Source: Aldehydirespirator sp965200005
GTDB taxonomy: Bacteria; Actinomycetota; Acidimicrobiia; Acidimicrobiales; Aldehydirespiratoraceae
Direction of reading: 5' to 3'
Assembly (NCBI GenBank): GCA_965200005.1
Contig: OZ241331.1
Span: 744,001 to 808,000 of the forward strand
DNA: 64,000 nt
The notes under the pieces were generated by a model. It made no database searches and was not told the origin of the DNA. It saw only the letters and a list, made by a program, of their open reading frames with translations. The position numbers and the translations under genes are program-made. Each line of letters starts with the position of its first letter. Within the stretch, counting starts at the first letter, position 1. Shown one piece after another: positions 35,719 to 44,439 of the stretch.

Positions 35719-36639
35719 ATGCCCACGGTCGCGTACCTCGGTCCTGCAGGGACGTTCACTGAGCAGGCCATCTTTTCCCAGCCTGATCTTGCAGTCATGC
35801 GCCACCGGCCGATCGAATCGATCATCGATGTGCTGGGTGCCGTAGAGAGTGGTGCCGTTGACTTCGGTCTAGTGGCAATCGAGAACATGATCGAAGGCTC
35901 CGTTACAGCCACCCTGGATGCTCTCGCTTTCGACACGGATCTGTTTATCCAGCGCGAGGTGGTGATCAATGTCAACCTCAATCTGCTCGTCAACCACGGC
36001 GTGAGCTTGGATCAGATCAAGCGGGTTTCTTCATACCCCGTGGCCTACGCTCAGTGCCGCAAATATCTCAATACGCACCTACCTTCAGCCATCTTTGATG
36101 CCACTAATTCCACGGCAGATGCGGCACGCAAGGTTGCAACCTCGGGCGACGAGACAACAGCGGCAATTGCTCCGCTCCGATCAGCGGATGTCTATGGCTT
36201 AGAGGTACTCGCCCGAAAGATCGCCGACCGTGCCGACAATCAGACACGATTCGTGCTTGTTGGCTCCAAAGGGGTCGCTACACCAACCGGCAACGACAAA
36301 ACCAGCCTCGTCGTATACCAACGTTCGGACGCTCCTGGGTCGTTGATTGGCATCTTGCAGGAGTTCGCTGCGAGAGCAATCAACCTGACAAGCCTCCAGA
36401 GCCGACCCACCAAGGCAAGCCTCGGTCAATACTGTTTTCTGCTCGACTGCGAAGGTCATATCGCCGATGAAGTGCTTGCAGATGCACTAAGAAACCTTAG
36501 ATTGAAGACTGCTCGAGTGAAGTTCCTCGGTTCTTACCCGGCCGCTGGTACTACCGAGGCGAGTACCAATGCAAACCATGTCGCCGCTCGCAAAGCACAG
36601 TCATGGATCGACGATCTTCGTTCACGGATACTCACTTAG
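35719..36639 (+). CDS. pheA: Prephenate dehydratase
   Basis: It converts prephenate to phenylpyruvate in phenylalanine synthesis. The protein begins VAYLGPAGTFTEQA, the typical prephenate dehydratase N-terminus. It carries VAIENMIEGSV near residue 55 and NQTRFVLVG near 175. A C-terminal ACT domain (GSLIGILQEFAARAINLTSL near 210) with QSRP in place of the usual ESRP suggests phenylalanine feedback control. ATG 35719 is preferred to GTG 35704 because homologues begin at this point. tRNA-Ser follows 19 bases after the stop. Confidence 0.93.
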   Translation: MPTVAYLGPAGTFTEQAIFSQPDLAVMRHRPIESIIDVLGAVESGAVDFGLVAIENMIEGSVTATLDALAFDTDLFIQREVVINVNLNLLVNHGVSLDQIKRVSSYPVAYAQCRKYLNTHLPSAIFDATNSTADAARKVATSGDETTAAIAPLRSADVYGLEVLARKIADRADNQTRFVLVGSKGVATPTGNDKTSLVVYQRSDAPGSLIGILQEFAARAINLTSLQSRPTKASLGQYCFLLDCEGHIADEVLADALRNLRLKTARVKFLGSYPAAGTTEASTNANHVAARKAQSWIDDLRSRILT

Positions 36640-36658
36640 GCCTATCCTTTCATCCACA

Positions 36659-36745
36659 GGAGGGATGGCAGAGCGGACGATTGCGACGGTCTTGAAAACC
36701 GTTGGGCCTTTGCGGGTCCCGGGGGTTCAAATCCCCCTCCCTCCG
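36659..36745 (+). tRNA. tRNA-Ser (TGA)
   Basis: The acceptor stem GGAGGGA pairs with TCCCTCC, discriminator G. The anticodon loop CTTGAAA gives anticodon TGA. A long variable arm and the T arm GGGGGTTCAAATCCCCC are present; CCA is not encoded. Confidence 0.95.
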
Positions 36746-36796
36746 CGTTGTTCTCATAGGAACTACTAGTTGAACAGAACGCTTCGGTGGAATCTG

Positions 36797-38086
36797 ATGA
36801 AGTTGACAAGAGCGATTGCTTGCATTGCGGCGCTGGCATTACTCGCTGGAGCATGCGGCGACAGCGACGAGGAGGCAGCATCCAGCGAGTCGGAGGAGTC
36901 AACTCAAGATGCCTCCGCTACGCAGCCCGTCGACGAAATGCCCACCGATGAAGCACCGACCACGACTCAGGCTCCAACAACAACTGAACCTCCAACAACG
37001 ACAACAGTCGCCCCGGATCCATCAGAGGAGATGCCCGAGACCGAAGTCGAAGTCGAAGTCGAAGTCCCAGAAGAGCCCGCAACAACTACAACCACAACGA
37101 CCACGACAACCACGACTGTGCCGATGCCACAGTGGGAGAGGGTCGCTGGAACCGACGAGTGCATCTGTGCTGACGGCAGTGACTTCAGTTACTGGGTACG
37201 TGAGGCCGACCCGACCAGAGTTGTCTTCTACCTAGAGGGTGGAGGCGCATGCTTTAGTGCTGAGTCCTGCTCGTTTACCGAAGGCAGTTACACGCCAAAC
37301 ACCGGTGATGAAGATGACCCGACAGACGCGGGTGGCATCTTCGACTTTGAAAACCCCGCAAATCCCGTTCGTGACTATTCCTTTGTGGCTGTTCCCTACT
37401 GCACGGGTGATGTTCATATCGGAAATGCGACCACCGAATACAGCGCAGACGTAACGGTGCATCACAACGGATTTGTGAATGCCACTACCGCTCTAGCAGA
37501 CCTTGCGACAAGGTTCCCTGATGTTGAAGAGATAGTCGTCGCAGGGTCGAGTGCAGGCTCGGCTGGGGCGCCCATATATGGCGGTCTTGCTGCCGACGCT
37601 GCCCCTGATGCAAGCATCCTCGTTGTTGCTGACGCTTCAGGTGCGTACCCGAGCGTCGGCCCGATCAATGCACTAATCGGCGGCTTGTGGGGATCAACAA
37701 CGGTGGTCCCTGACTGGCCCGTTAATGAGGGTCTCACGGCCGAAGAATGGGGCCTAGTCGAACTGTTTATTCAAACTGGGCGCCACGCACCACATGTTCG
37801 CTTCGCACGCTTCGACAATGCCTTTGACAGCACTCAGGAGTTCTTCGCCGGACTTGCTGGCTATTACGCAACGAACATGGATCAATTGATCCTTGGCAAT
37901 GAGGCAATCATTGAGGCCGCTGGAGTCAATGTGATGAACTATCTCGCTCCCGGAACTGGGCATACAATCCTGGGCCGTGACAGCTTCTATGACCTTGAGG
38001 TTGAAGGGGTTGCCTTTGTGGACTGGCTTACCGAGGCGATTAGCGGGGTCGAGGTAGCTGATGTCACCTGCGTCGACTGCTCGTGA
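36797..38086 (+). CDS. Pectinacetylesterase/Notum-like lipoprotein
   Basis: The lipobox LAGAC with Cys20 is followed by a 90-residue Ser/Glu/Thr/Pro linker that includes a GAAGTC-encoded EVEVEVEV stretch and a run of ten Thr. The catalytic domain has YLEGGGACFSAESC near residue 134, PYCTGDVHIG near 195 and the nucleophile motif GSSAGS near 243. A GTGHTILG that would supply His is near 390. These match the pectinacetylesterase/Notum alpha-beta hydrolase family. It probably acts on an esterified extracellular polymer or lipid. ATG 36797 is chosen over TTG 36770 because it directly begins the signal peptide. Confidence 0.82.
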   Translation: MKLTRAIACIAALALLAGACGDSDEEAASSESEESTQDASATQPVDEMPTDEAPTTTQAPTTTEPPTTTTVAPDPSEEMPETEVEVEVEVPEEPATTTTTTTTTTTTVPMPQWERVAGTDECICADGSDFSYWVREADPTRVVFYLEGGGACFSAESCSFTEGSYTPNTGDEDDPTDAGGIFDFENPANPVRDYSFVAVPYCTGDVHIGNATTEYSADVTVHHNGFVNATTALADLATRFPDVEEIVVAGSSAGSAGAPIYGGLAADAAPDASILVVADASGAYPSVGPINALIGGLWGSTTVVPDWPVNEGLTAEEWGLVELFIQTGRHAPHVRFARFDNAFDSTQEFFAGLAGYYATNMDQLILGNEAIIEAAGVNVMNYLAPGTGHTILGRDSFYDLEVEGVAFVDWLTEAISGVEVADVTCVDCS

Positions 38087-38160
38087 GTGTGACGGTTCAC
38101 GCCCGATAGCACACGTCAGGCCTCAGTATCGGAGGCTGTGGCGTTACGCTTGAGAGTTCC

Positions 38161-38249
38161 GGAGACGTGGCCGAGTCCGGTTGAAGGCGCTTCCCTGCTA
38201 AGGAAGTAACGATGTAAGTCGTTCGTGGGTTCGAATCCCACCGTCTCCG
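38161..38249 (+). tRNA. tRNA-Ser (GCT)
   Basis: The acceptor stem GGAGACG pairs with CGTCTCC, discriminator G. The anticodon loop CTGCTAA gives anticodon GCT. A long variable arm and T arm GTGGGTTCGAATCCCAC are present; CCA is not encoded. Confidence 0.95.
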
Positions 38250-38370
38250 CGCCAACCCAGCAGCCTTTACCGCAGCGTTGAGACGGTAGTTGCGCGTCTG
38301 AATGCACGACATTCGGAGGGTTTCGGTCTTGTATGTCTGCGTTCGCCTCCCTAGACTGGCCACTCCCCAA

Positions 38371-38445
38371 GCGCTCGTAGCTCAATTTGGATAGAGCATC
38401 TGACTACGGATCAGAAGGTTGGGGGTTCGAGTCCCTTCGAGCGCG
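38371..38445 (+). tRNA. tRNA-Arg (ACG)
   Basis: The acceptor stem GCGCTCG pairs with CGAGCGC, discriminator G. The anticodon loop CTACGGA gives anticodon ACG, whose A34 is normally converted to inosine by TadA. The T arm GGGGGTTCGAGTCCCTT is present; CCA is not encoded. Confidence 0.95.
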
Positions 38446-38558
38446 CTACTCACATACGTGACATACAAGAGCCCTCCGGCGAGACCGCCACTTCGCGACT
38501 ACTCCCGGACAATGCCTACCGCTAACGTCCGAAGACTCAAAGCCCCGGGGAGCGCCAA

Positions 38559-39542
38559 ATGAGTGACAACGTGATGGAAGGTTTCGCTGCGGAGTATGCC
38601 GATCCTCCCGCCTACATCCTCGGCATTACCAAACAGATCTGGGAAGATCGTGGAGTCGACAGTCTGCGCGACCTCTACGCCGACGACGTAGTGGTGCGTT
38701 CACCAGCGGGCGTCGTGGTCGGTAATGAGCCTGTGATTGGCGCAACCCTGTCAACACTCGCAGAGTTCGGTGACCGGCAACTGCTCGGTGAGGATGTCAT
38801 CTGGAGCGCCGATCCTGACGGCGGCTTTCTGTCGTCTCACCGCATCATGTCTCTGGCAACTCACGGCGGTGACGGGGCATATGGCCCAGCTAGCCACACC
38901 CAGTTGCGCTACCGGGTGATTGCTGATTGCGCAGCCCGCCACAACCAGATCTATGACGAGTGGCTGATCCGAGACCAGGGTGCGGTCGTGCGTCAACTAG
39001 GTGTCGATCCAAAGACCTTCGCTGCTGACCAGATTGCACAGGAAGACGGTATTGATCAGGCTGCCCGACCACTCTCTCCCGCCACCGATCACGCCAACCG
39101 CTACCGGGGCCTCGGCAACGACAGTGTGTGGGCTCAGCGCTACAGCGAACTTCTTGAAGGGATCATGGCCGGAGCCTTGGGTGAGATCGCCAAGCGCTAT
39201 GACCGGGCGGTGCATGCCTCGCTGCCCGGGGGTCGTAGCGCTCACGGCACGGCTGGATTGGACGCCTTCTGGCTGGCACTGCGTAGCGCCTTCCCGTCCG
39301 CTGAGTTCAAGATCCACCACCGGATCGGTCGCGAAGATGCCTTGATGCCACCGCGGGCAGCGCTGCGCTGGTCGCTTCATGGTCGCCACGACGGCTGGGG
39401 GATGTTCGGAAATCCGTCGGGTGCCGATGTGTATGTGATCGGGATCAGTCACGTTGAGTTCGGAGCGGCTGGTATCCGTCGCGAATACGTTCTCATCGAC
39501 GAGACGGCAATCTGGAAGCAGATCCTGTTGCATAGCGGCTAG
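38559..39542 (+). CDS. SnoaL-like (NTF2-fold) double-domain protein
   Basis: Two NTF2-like domains are visible: residues 20-150 (DSLRDLYADDVVVRSPAGVV near 36) and 190-325. Each has the Trp/His-rich pattern of SnoaL polyketide-cyclase-like proteins (ALRWSLHGRHDGWGMFGNPS near 267). Enzymatic role unknown. Two further double-domain members lie at 45527 and 46611 in the same cluster, which suggests related steps on one substrate. It is upstream of and codirectional with the LacI-cupin regulator. Confidence 0.75.
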   Translation: MSDNVMEGFAAEYADPPAYILGITKQIWEDRGVDSLRDLYADDVVVRSPAGVVVGNEPVIGATLSTLAEFGDRQLLGEDVIWSADPDGGFLSSHRIMSLATHGGDGAYGPASHTQLRYRVIADCAARHNQIYDEWLIRDQGAVVRQLGVDPKTFAADQIAQEDGIDQAARPLSPATDHANRYRGLGNDSVWAQRYSELLEGIMAGALGEIAKRYDRAVHASLPGGRSAHGTAGLDAFWLALRSAFPSAEFKIHHRIGREDALMPPRAALRWSLHGRHDGWGMFGNPSGADVYVIGISHVEFGAAGIRREYVLIDETAIWKQILLHSG

Positions 39543-39619
39543 CACAAGCAACACCGGCAAAACACAAGCAATACGTGCCATAGCAGCAATAACGGATTGC
39601 CATCTCCCGGCACCGAAGC

Positions 39620-39661
39620 CTGATACAAGGGAGGTAGCCAGGCTAATCGCCTTTGTATCAG
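39620..39661. promoter_or_regulatory. Inverted repeat upstream of the LacI-cupin gene
   Basis: CTGATACAAGG (39620-39630) and CCTTTGTATCAG (39650-39661) are inverted repeats differing by one inserted T. A TTGACG at 39662-39667 follows immediately and could be a -35 box with TAGGTT 17 bases later. The repeat is a plausible autoregulatory operator, although it could simply be a hairpin. Confidence 0.4.
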
Positions 39662-39699
39662 TTGACGTTATGAATTCGTATACATAGGTTACGCAGACA

Positions 39700-41895
39700 A
39701 TGGGGGCGAGTTCTAGGCGCGTCACGTCTGTGGATGTGGCCACGGAGGCAGGCGTTTCACAAGCAACTGTGGCCCGCGTCTTTGCGTCGCCGCAGCTGGT
39801 TGCTGCTAGCACCAAAGCTCGCGTACTAGCTGTCGCCGAACGGCTCGGCTATGTGCCCAACGCAATCGCTCGCAGCCTCAAGTCACAACGCACCAACATG
39901 TTTGGTGCCGTTGTGCCGGCCGCCGGCGAGTACTGGCAAGGGGTTGTCACGGCCTTCTCGAGCCAGCTAGCCGCCCAGGGCCGTCAGTTGCTGCTGTTCA
40001 GCTTCAGCGACCCCAGCGAGGTCGACTCTGCACTGAGATCACTCGCTCAGTATCGCCTCGACGGGGTGATACTTGCCTCTTCAACGATCTCTCAGGCGCA
40101 GTTTGCCCGGGCGCTTCGAAGCGACCTGCCCCTTGTCGCCTTCAACCAACCTGACGCTGCCTCGGTGATCCCTTCGGTGAGCATCGACAATGAGGCAGGC
40201 ATGAGGGTGCTCGCTGATCACCTCATTGATAAGAGATGCAACTCTGCGCTCTTCGTGGGTGGGGTAGCCGGTGCCTCCACCGATCAGATGCGCTACCGGG
40301 GCGCAGCCAGCCAGCTCGGCCATCACGGTGTCGCTTGCCCCTACCTCGAAGCGGGTGCGTTCAGCTACAAGGCAGGCCACGATTGCGTCGAGCGGATCTT
40401 GGCGCGTTCGACGCTGCCCGATGCGGTGATGGTCAGCAGCGACGAGGTCGCGCTCGGCATCATCGATGGTTTCAAGAGCGCCGGGGTGCGCGTCCCCGAT
40501 GATGTGTTGCTAACTGGCTTCGACGGCCTGCCGCAAGCCTCCTGGGCAGGATATGACCTGACGACCATCAGCCAGCCAATTGACCTGCTCGTTGAGCGTG
40601 CTCTGAATCTGCTTCTAGCAACGAAGCACGCCGAAGCCGAACCACCTTCGATTGTGGTTGATGGCGTACCTCGCTTTGGCGCTAGCACCAGACCCCCAAC
40701 TAACAACGGCAACCGAGGTCACATCAACGCCAGTGTTGATGGCGATGTCGTGGTCCAGCGATCGGCCATGGCCCGTCGGGTGATCGAACCCGCTGCATTC
40801 AGAGCCGACACCGAAGCATTCGTTGATGTGCGTATACCTCGCTCGGTAGGTAAGGCCAGTTACTCTCTAATTGGTGGCGGCGTATCACAAAATCCCGACC
40901 AGACAGTCAACCTGGCCGAACCTCACGGCTTTCATATTGGTGCGGCCAGCATGCGTCACGGAGTCGTTAACAACCAGCACCTTCATTACACCGCTGAGGT
41001 GTTCATCTGTACTCGTGGTGATTGGCGCTTCCACTTTGGTGAGCGCAGCAACCAGCATTTCGATATCGGCCCCCGCACCGTGCTGTCAGCGCCGACCTGG
41101 GTTTTCCGAGGCTTTGAGAACATCGGTGCAGACGACGGCTGGCTATTCACCGTTCTCGGTGGTGATGAAACAGGGGGCATCATCTGGGCGCCAGAAGTGT
41201 TACGTGAAGCTGCAGCCACAGGCATGTATCTGCGCTCAGACAACTCCCTGGCTGATGTCACCAAAGGTGACTCAATTGATGGCCGTGACGATCTCATCAA
41301 GCCACTAAGCCAAGAACAACTGCGCTATCTTGACAGCTATAGCGACACAGAGTTAGCCGAGCGAGCGGTGCAATTCGGAGATCTTGATTGGTCGGCTACT
41401 GCACTTCTGTCCAGCGTTTTGCCGGGTCACTCAACACAACTTGCGCCAGTGATCGGCTTTGGTCTCAGCGAAGACCGCCGACAACATGCACCAATAGCTA
41501 CTCCGCACGGCTTCTCACTGGAGTGGTTGCGTGTCGAACTTGGATCTAGCACCGGTTTGCATCGCCATCACCACAAACAGGCCGTTTTGCTTTGCGAAGG
41601 TAGTTGGCAGATCCAGGTCAACCGGGATCGCCATGCTGTTACTCACATGCCTGCTGAAGGCTCAGTGGTTTCTATTCCGCCTGGTGCCTGGCGAAGTTTC
41701 ACAAATATCGGTTCTCGCGTAGGTCACGCTGTTGTGGTCTGCGCAACTGACCTGAGGCCTCAAATTGACTGGGATCCCAGCATCGTCGAGGCCGCCGGGT
41801 CAAAGGGGTGGGGGCGTGATGCCGCTGGGTATCTGGCCCCGCTAGAGCTGCTCGGAGGTCACACACCATCCGAGCCGCTCACTATCAATCCATAA
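39700..41895 (+). CDS. LacI-family regulator fused to two cupin domains
   Basis: Residues 8-30 form the LacI helix-turn-helix (VTSVDVATEAGVSQATVARV). The periplasmic-binding-like effector domain follows to about 325 (GYVPNAIARSLKSQRTNMFG near 49, GFDGLPQASW near 275). Beyond the normal end come about 400 more residues with two cupin barrels. One is near 427-483 (HYTAEVFICTRGDWRFHFGE) and one near 620-686 (GLHRHHHKQAVLLCEGSWQI, with a His-rich metal-site pattern). Normal LacI proteins are about 340 residues. The gene heads the sugar-type ABC operon and likely controls it; the cupins could be an added sensor or an enzyme. Confidence 0.85.
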   Translation: MGASSRRVTSVDVATEAGVSQATVARVFASPQLVAASTKARVLAVAERLGYVPNAIARSLKSQRTNMFGAVVPAAGEYWQGVVTAFSSQLAAQGRQLLLFSFSDPSEVDSALRSLAQYRLDGVILASSTISQAQFARALRSDLPLVAFNQPDAASVIPSVSIDNEAGMRVLADHLIDKRCNSALFVGGVAGASTDQMRYRGAASQLGHHGVACPYLEAGAFSYKAGHDCVERILARSTLPDAVMVSSDEVALGIIDGFKSAGVRVPDDVLLTGFDGLPQASWAGYDLTTISQPIDLLVERALNLLLATKHAEAEPPSIVVDGVPRFGASTRPPTNNGNRGHINASVDGDVVVQRSAMARRVIEPAAFRADTEAFVDVRIPRSVGKASYSLIGGGVSQNPDQTVNLAEPHGFHIGAASMRHGVVNNQHLHYTAEVFICTRGDWRFHFGERSNQHFDIGPRTVLSAPTWVFRGFENIGADDGWLFTVLGGDETGGIIWAPEVLREAAATGMYLRSDNSLADVTKGDSIDGRDDLIKPLSQEQLRYLDSYSDTELAERAVQFGDLDWSATALLSSVLPGHSTQLAPVIGFGLSEDRRQHAPIATPHGFSLEWLRVELGSSTGLHRHHHKQAVLLCEGSWQIQVNRDRHAVTHMPAEGSVVSIPPGAWRSFTNIGSRVGHAVVVCATDLRPQIDWDPSIVEAAGSKGWGRDAAGYLAPLELLGGHTPSEPLTINP

Positions 41896-41919
41896 ATCCT
41901 GTCCCATGGAGGTACAAGA

Positions 41920-43437
41920 ATGCAACTAAGGAACCGCAAATGGTGTCGGCTCGCAGCCGTCCTGTTTGCTTTCACACTCATTGCCGCTGCTTGCGGTGAT
42001 GATGATGACGAACCAGCAGCCGCGCCAGCTAGTTCGGCCACGGACTCTGGCGACGAAATGTCAAGCTCCGACGACGATATGTCAGCCGACGCTGCTGACA
42101 GTGACATGACTGACGACTCTTCGGAGATGACCGATGACTCCGACGAGATGATCGACGACTCTGACGAGATGCCAGCTGAAACAGAGGAAATGGCTACTGA
42201 AGAGCCAGCCGCTGAGATGGCCATGATTTCAGATGAGTGTCACATTCCTAATCCCGAAAGTGAAGTCGAGATTGACATCATGGGGTGGGAGTTCCCGATC
42301 ATCTCTCAATACGCCGAAGAGATCTATGACTGTGAGGAAGGCAACTACTCCTTCAACTACCAGTTCCTCGACTCGGTTGAAGCTCGCAACGCCATGACAG
42401 CCGACGCCGCTAGTGGCTCACCAAGCTTCGAGCTATACCAAGGCTCAAATGCCTTTGTTGGTGAACTCGCCAACCAGGGTTTCGTACGGCCACTCGACGA
42501 TCTTGTTGACAAATATCGCGACGAGTTCAACCTTGATCAGATTGATCAGGCGTTCTGGGACATGGCCTCCATCGACGGTCACATCTATGCGATCCCGATG
42601 GTCTCCAACACGATGCACGTGTTCTACAACGAGCCGCTAATGAACGAACTCGGAATGTCCGTTCCGACCACATTCGAAGAGGCTTTTGAGACTTGCGCAG
42701 CGATTCAAGATGCCGACTATGACATCGGCTTCTTGTACATGCTGTCGGCTGGTTGGGCCTGGCAGATCGAGTTCGACTCGGTGCTTGGTTCGCTGGGTTT
42801 GACCAATATCGATCCCATGACTGGTGCGCCAAACTTCAACACACCCGAGGGCGTTCAGGCAGCGACGCTGCTGCAGCGGATGTGGCAAGAGTGCGCACCG
42901 GACGCTGCCGGCTCCTACAGCACTGACGATGTGCAGGCTGCGTTCCAGACGGGCGAAGCCATCCTGGGTCACACCTGGGCATCACGCGCCGGCGCCATGG
43001 ACGATCCAGAAGCCTCCACCGTTGTTGGCGAGATCCAGTTCGCTCCCGCGCTCAGCACCGGTGGGGATGTATTGGCAGCTCCGGCCTACATCGATGGTTG
43101 GATGATCCCTGCAGGCACTCCCGAAGACATGGTTGAGACGATCTTCCTGGCAGCCCTGGCCGCTACCGACCTTGAGAGCCAGGAGGCCGCAGCGGAGTTC
43201 GGTCTCGTTACCCGCTCCGGCGTCAGCCACCCCAACGGCCCACGTGACGCAGCCGCCGCCGAAGCGAGCCTTGTCCACGGTCGCGGTGCCGACCTGACGC
43301 ATCCTGCTGCGGGTATTGCACGCGCCAAGCTTGGTGAGGCTCTCGTCACAATTCTCGACGGCACGCCGGTCGAAGAGGCCCTCGCCGCCGCTGAAGCCGC
43401 GTACATCGAAGAGGCAACCGCTCAGGGCCTGCTCTAA
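41920..43437 (+). CDS. ABC transporter solute-binding lipoprotein, family 1 (carbohydrate type)
   Basis: The signal peptide ends at lipobox IAAAC (Cys25). A very acidic linker of about 80 residues (Asp/Glu/Met/Ser) follows, with no similarity to other families. The mature domain resembles SBP_bac_1 carbohydrate-binding proteins (YAIPMVSNTMHVFYNEPLM near residue 224). ATG is preceded by TGGAGGTACAAGA. It is 24 bases after the regulator, so they are probably one operon. Confidence 0.9.
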   Translation: MQLRNRKWCRLAAVLFAFTLIAAACGDDDDEPAAAPASSATDSGDEMSSSDDDMSADAADSDMTDDSSEMTDDSDEMIDDSDEMPAETEEMATEEPAAEMAMISDECHIPNPESEVEIDIMGWEFPIISQYAEEIYDCEEGNYSFNYQFLDSVEARNAMTADAASGSPSFELYQGSNAFVGELANQGFVRPLDDLVDKYRDEFNLDQIDQAFWDMASIDGHIYAIPMVSNTMHVFYNEPLMNELGMSVPTTFEEAFETCAAIQDADYDIGFLYMLSAGWAWQIEFDSVLGSLGLTNIDPMTGAPNFNTPEGVQAATLLQRMWQECAPDAAGSYSTDDVQAAFQTGEAILGHTWASRAGAMDDPEASTVVGEIQFAPALSTGGDVLAAPAYIDGWMIPAGTPEDMVETIFLAALAATDLESQEAAAEFGLVTRSGVSHPNGPRDAAAAEASLVHGRGADLTHPAAGIARAKLGEALVTILDGTPVEEALAAAEAAYIEEATAQGLL

Positions 43438-43461
43438 CATCCGCCCATAGTCGTTCTGTCG

Positions 43462-43502
43462 CCAGTTTGGGGATAGCGCTTGCGGGCACTTCCTCAAACT
43501 GG
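43462..43502 (+). other. Intercistronic hairpin between binding protein and permease genes
   Basis: CCAGTTTGGGGA (43462-43473) and TCCTCAAACTGG (43491-43502) form a 12-bp stem with one G-U pair and a 17-base loop. There is no U-tract. It likely protects the binding-protein message and lowers permease expression. Confidence 0.55.
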
Positions 43503-43571
43503 TGGCAGTTTGCGGCTTAATCAACAGCGGATCTGAGTGCCAGAGTCACCACAAAGGGGGGACGGCAACAG

Positions 43572-44438
43572 ATGACCCGACGCACTTTCTGGGCTTTCAC
43601 CATCCCAAGCGTTGTCATAATGCTGGCGCTGATGGTGTTCCCGTTGCTGACCACTGTGTGGCTCGGCTTTCACAAACTCCTATTGCGCGATCTCAACAAT
43701 CCCGAGTGGATCGGTCTAGACAACTACCGAGACCTGCTCAGCGACCCAGAGTTCTGGGCTGCATTCCGGTTCACGATGATCTTCGTATTGATCGTGGTAC
43801 CTGCATCCCTGTTGCTTGGACTAGCCATTGCACTGTTGCTAGACCGGGTAGGGCGAGGTCGCAGCTTTTATATGGCGGCTCTGCTGTTGCCGTTCATCGT
43901 GACGCCTGTTGTCGGCAGCCTTGTCTACAAGGATCTCTTTGAGCGTGGCGGTTTGCTGTCATGGCTTTATGAGGTCGTTTTTGATGAGGCGTTAGCGGTG
44001 ACCTCTGGCAACGTCAAGATTCTGATACTCATACAGTCAATCTGGGCAATTGCGCCGTTCCCTATGATCGCGTTCTTTGCTGGACTGCAAACGCTGCCAC
44101 CGGAGCGTCTGGAAGCCGCCGCAATTGACGGGGCGGGCTTCTGGCGCAATTTGTGGCACATAACCCTGCCTCATTTGCGGATAATCCTCTTGTTCGTCGG
44201 CCTGATTGCGATCATGGACGCCTATCGCATCTATGACAGTGTGTTCGTCTGGACCGGTAACCGGTTCACAGATGCGCACACGTTGCAGGTGTACAACGTC
44301 CGGGTTGCGACCGCCTATGACATTGGACGATTAGGTAAGGGCAACGCTATGGCGGTGCTGACGGTTATCGGGATCTTTGTGGTGCTAATCCCATTCCTGT
44401 GGCGTAGCTACAAAGACCAGATTGCGGAAAGAACCTAA
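43572..44438 (+). CDS. Carbohydrate ABC transporter permease, MalF-like
   Basis: The 288-residue protein has six membrane helices and the EAA loop EAAAIDGAGFWRNLWHITLP near residue 180, and matches binding-protein-dependent sugar permeases. It begins after GGGGGGAC and is followed at once by the partner permease. No ABC ATPase gene is in the operon, so a shared MsiK-like ATPase encoded elsewhere is implied. Confidence 0.92.
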   Translation: MTRRTFWAFTIPSVVIMLALMVFPLLTTVWLGFHKLLLRDLNNPEWIGLDNYRDLLSDPEFWAAFRFTMIFVLIVVPASLLLGLAIALLLDRVGRGRSFYMAALLLPFIVTPVVGSLVYKDLFERGGLLSWLYEVVFDEALAVTSGNVKILILIQSIWAIAPFPMIAFFAGLQTLPPERLEAAAIDGAGFWRNLWHITLPHLRIILLFVGLIAIMDAYRIYDSVFVWTGNRFTDAHTLQVYNVRVATAYDIGRLGKGNAMAVLTVIGIFVVLIPFLWRSYKDQIAERT

Positions 44439-44439
44439 G

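Noticed and set aside
36659..38445. tRNA-flanked integrative element
   Set aside because: No integrase and no direct repeat of a tRNA 3' end was seen; the genes between are ordinary.
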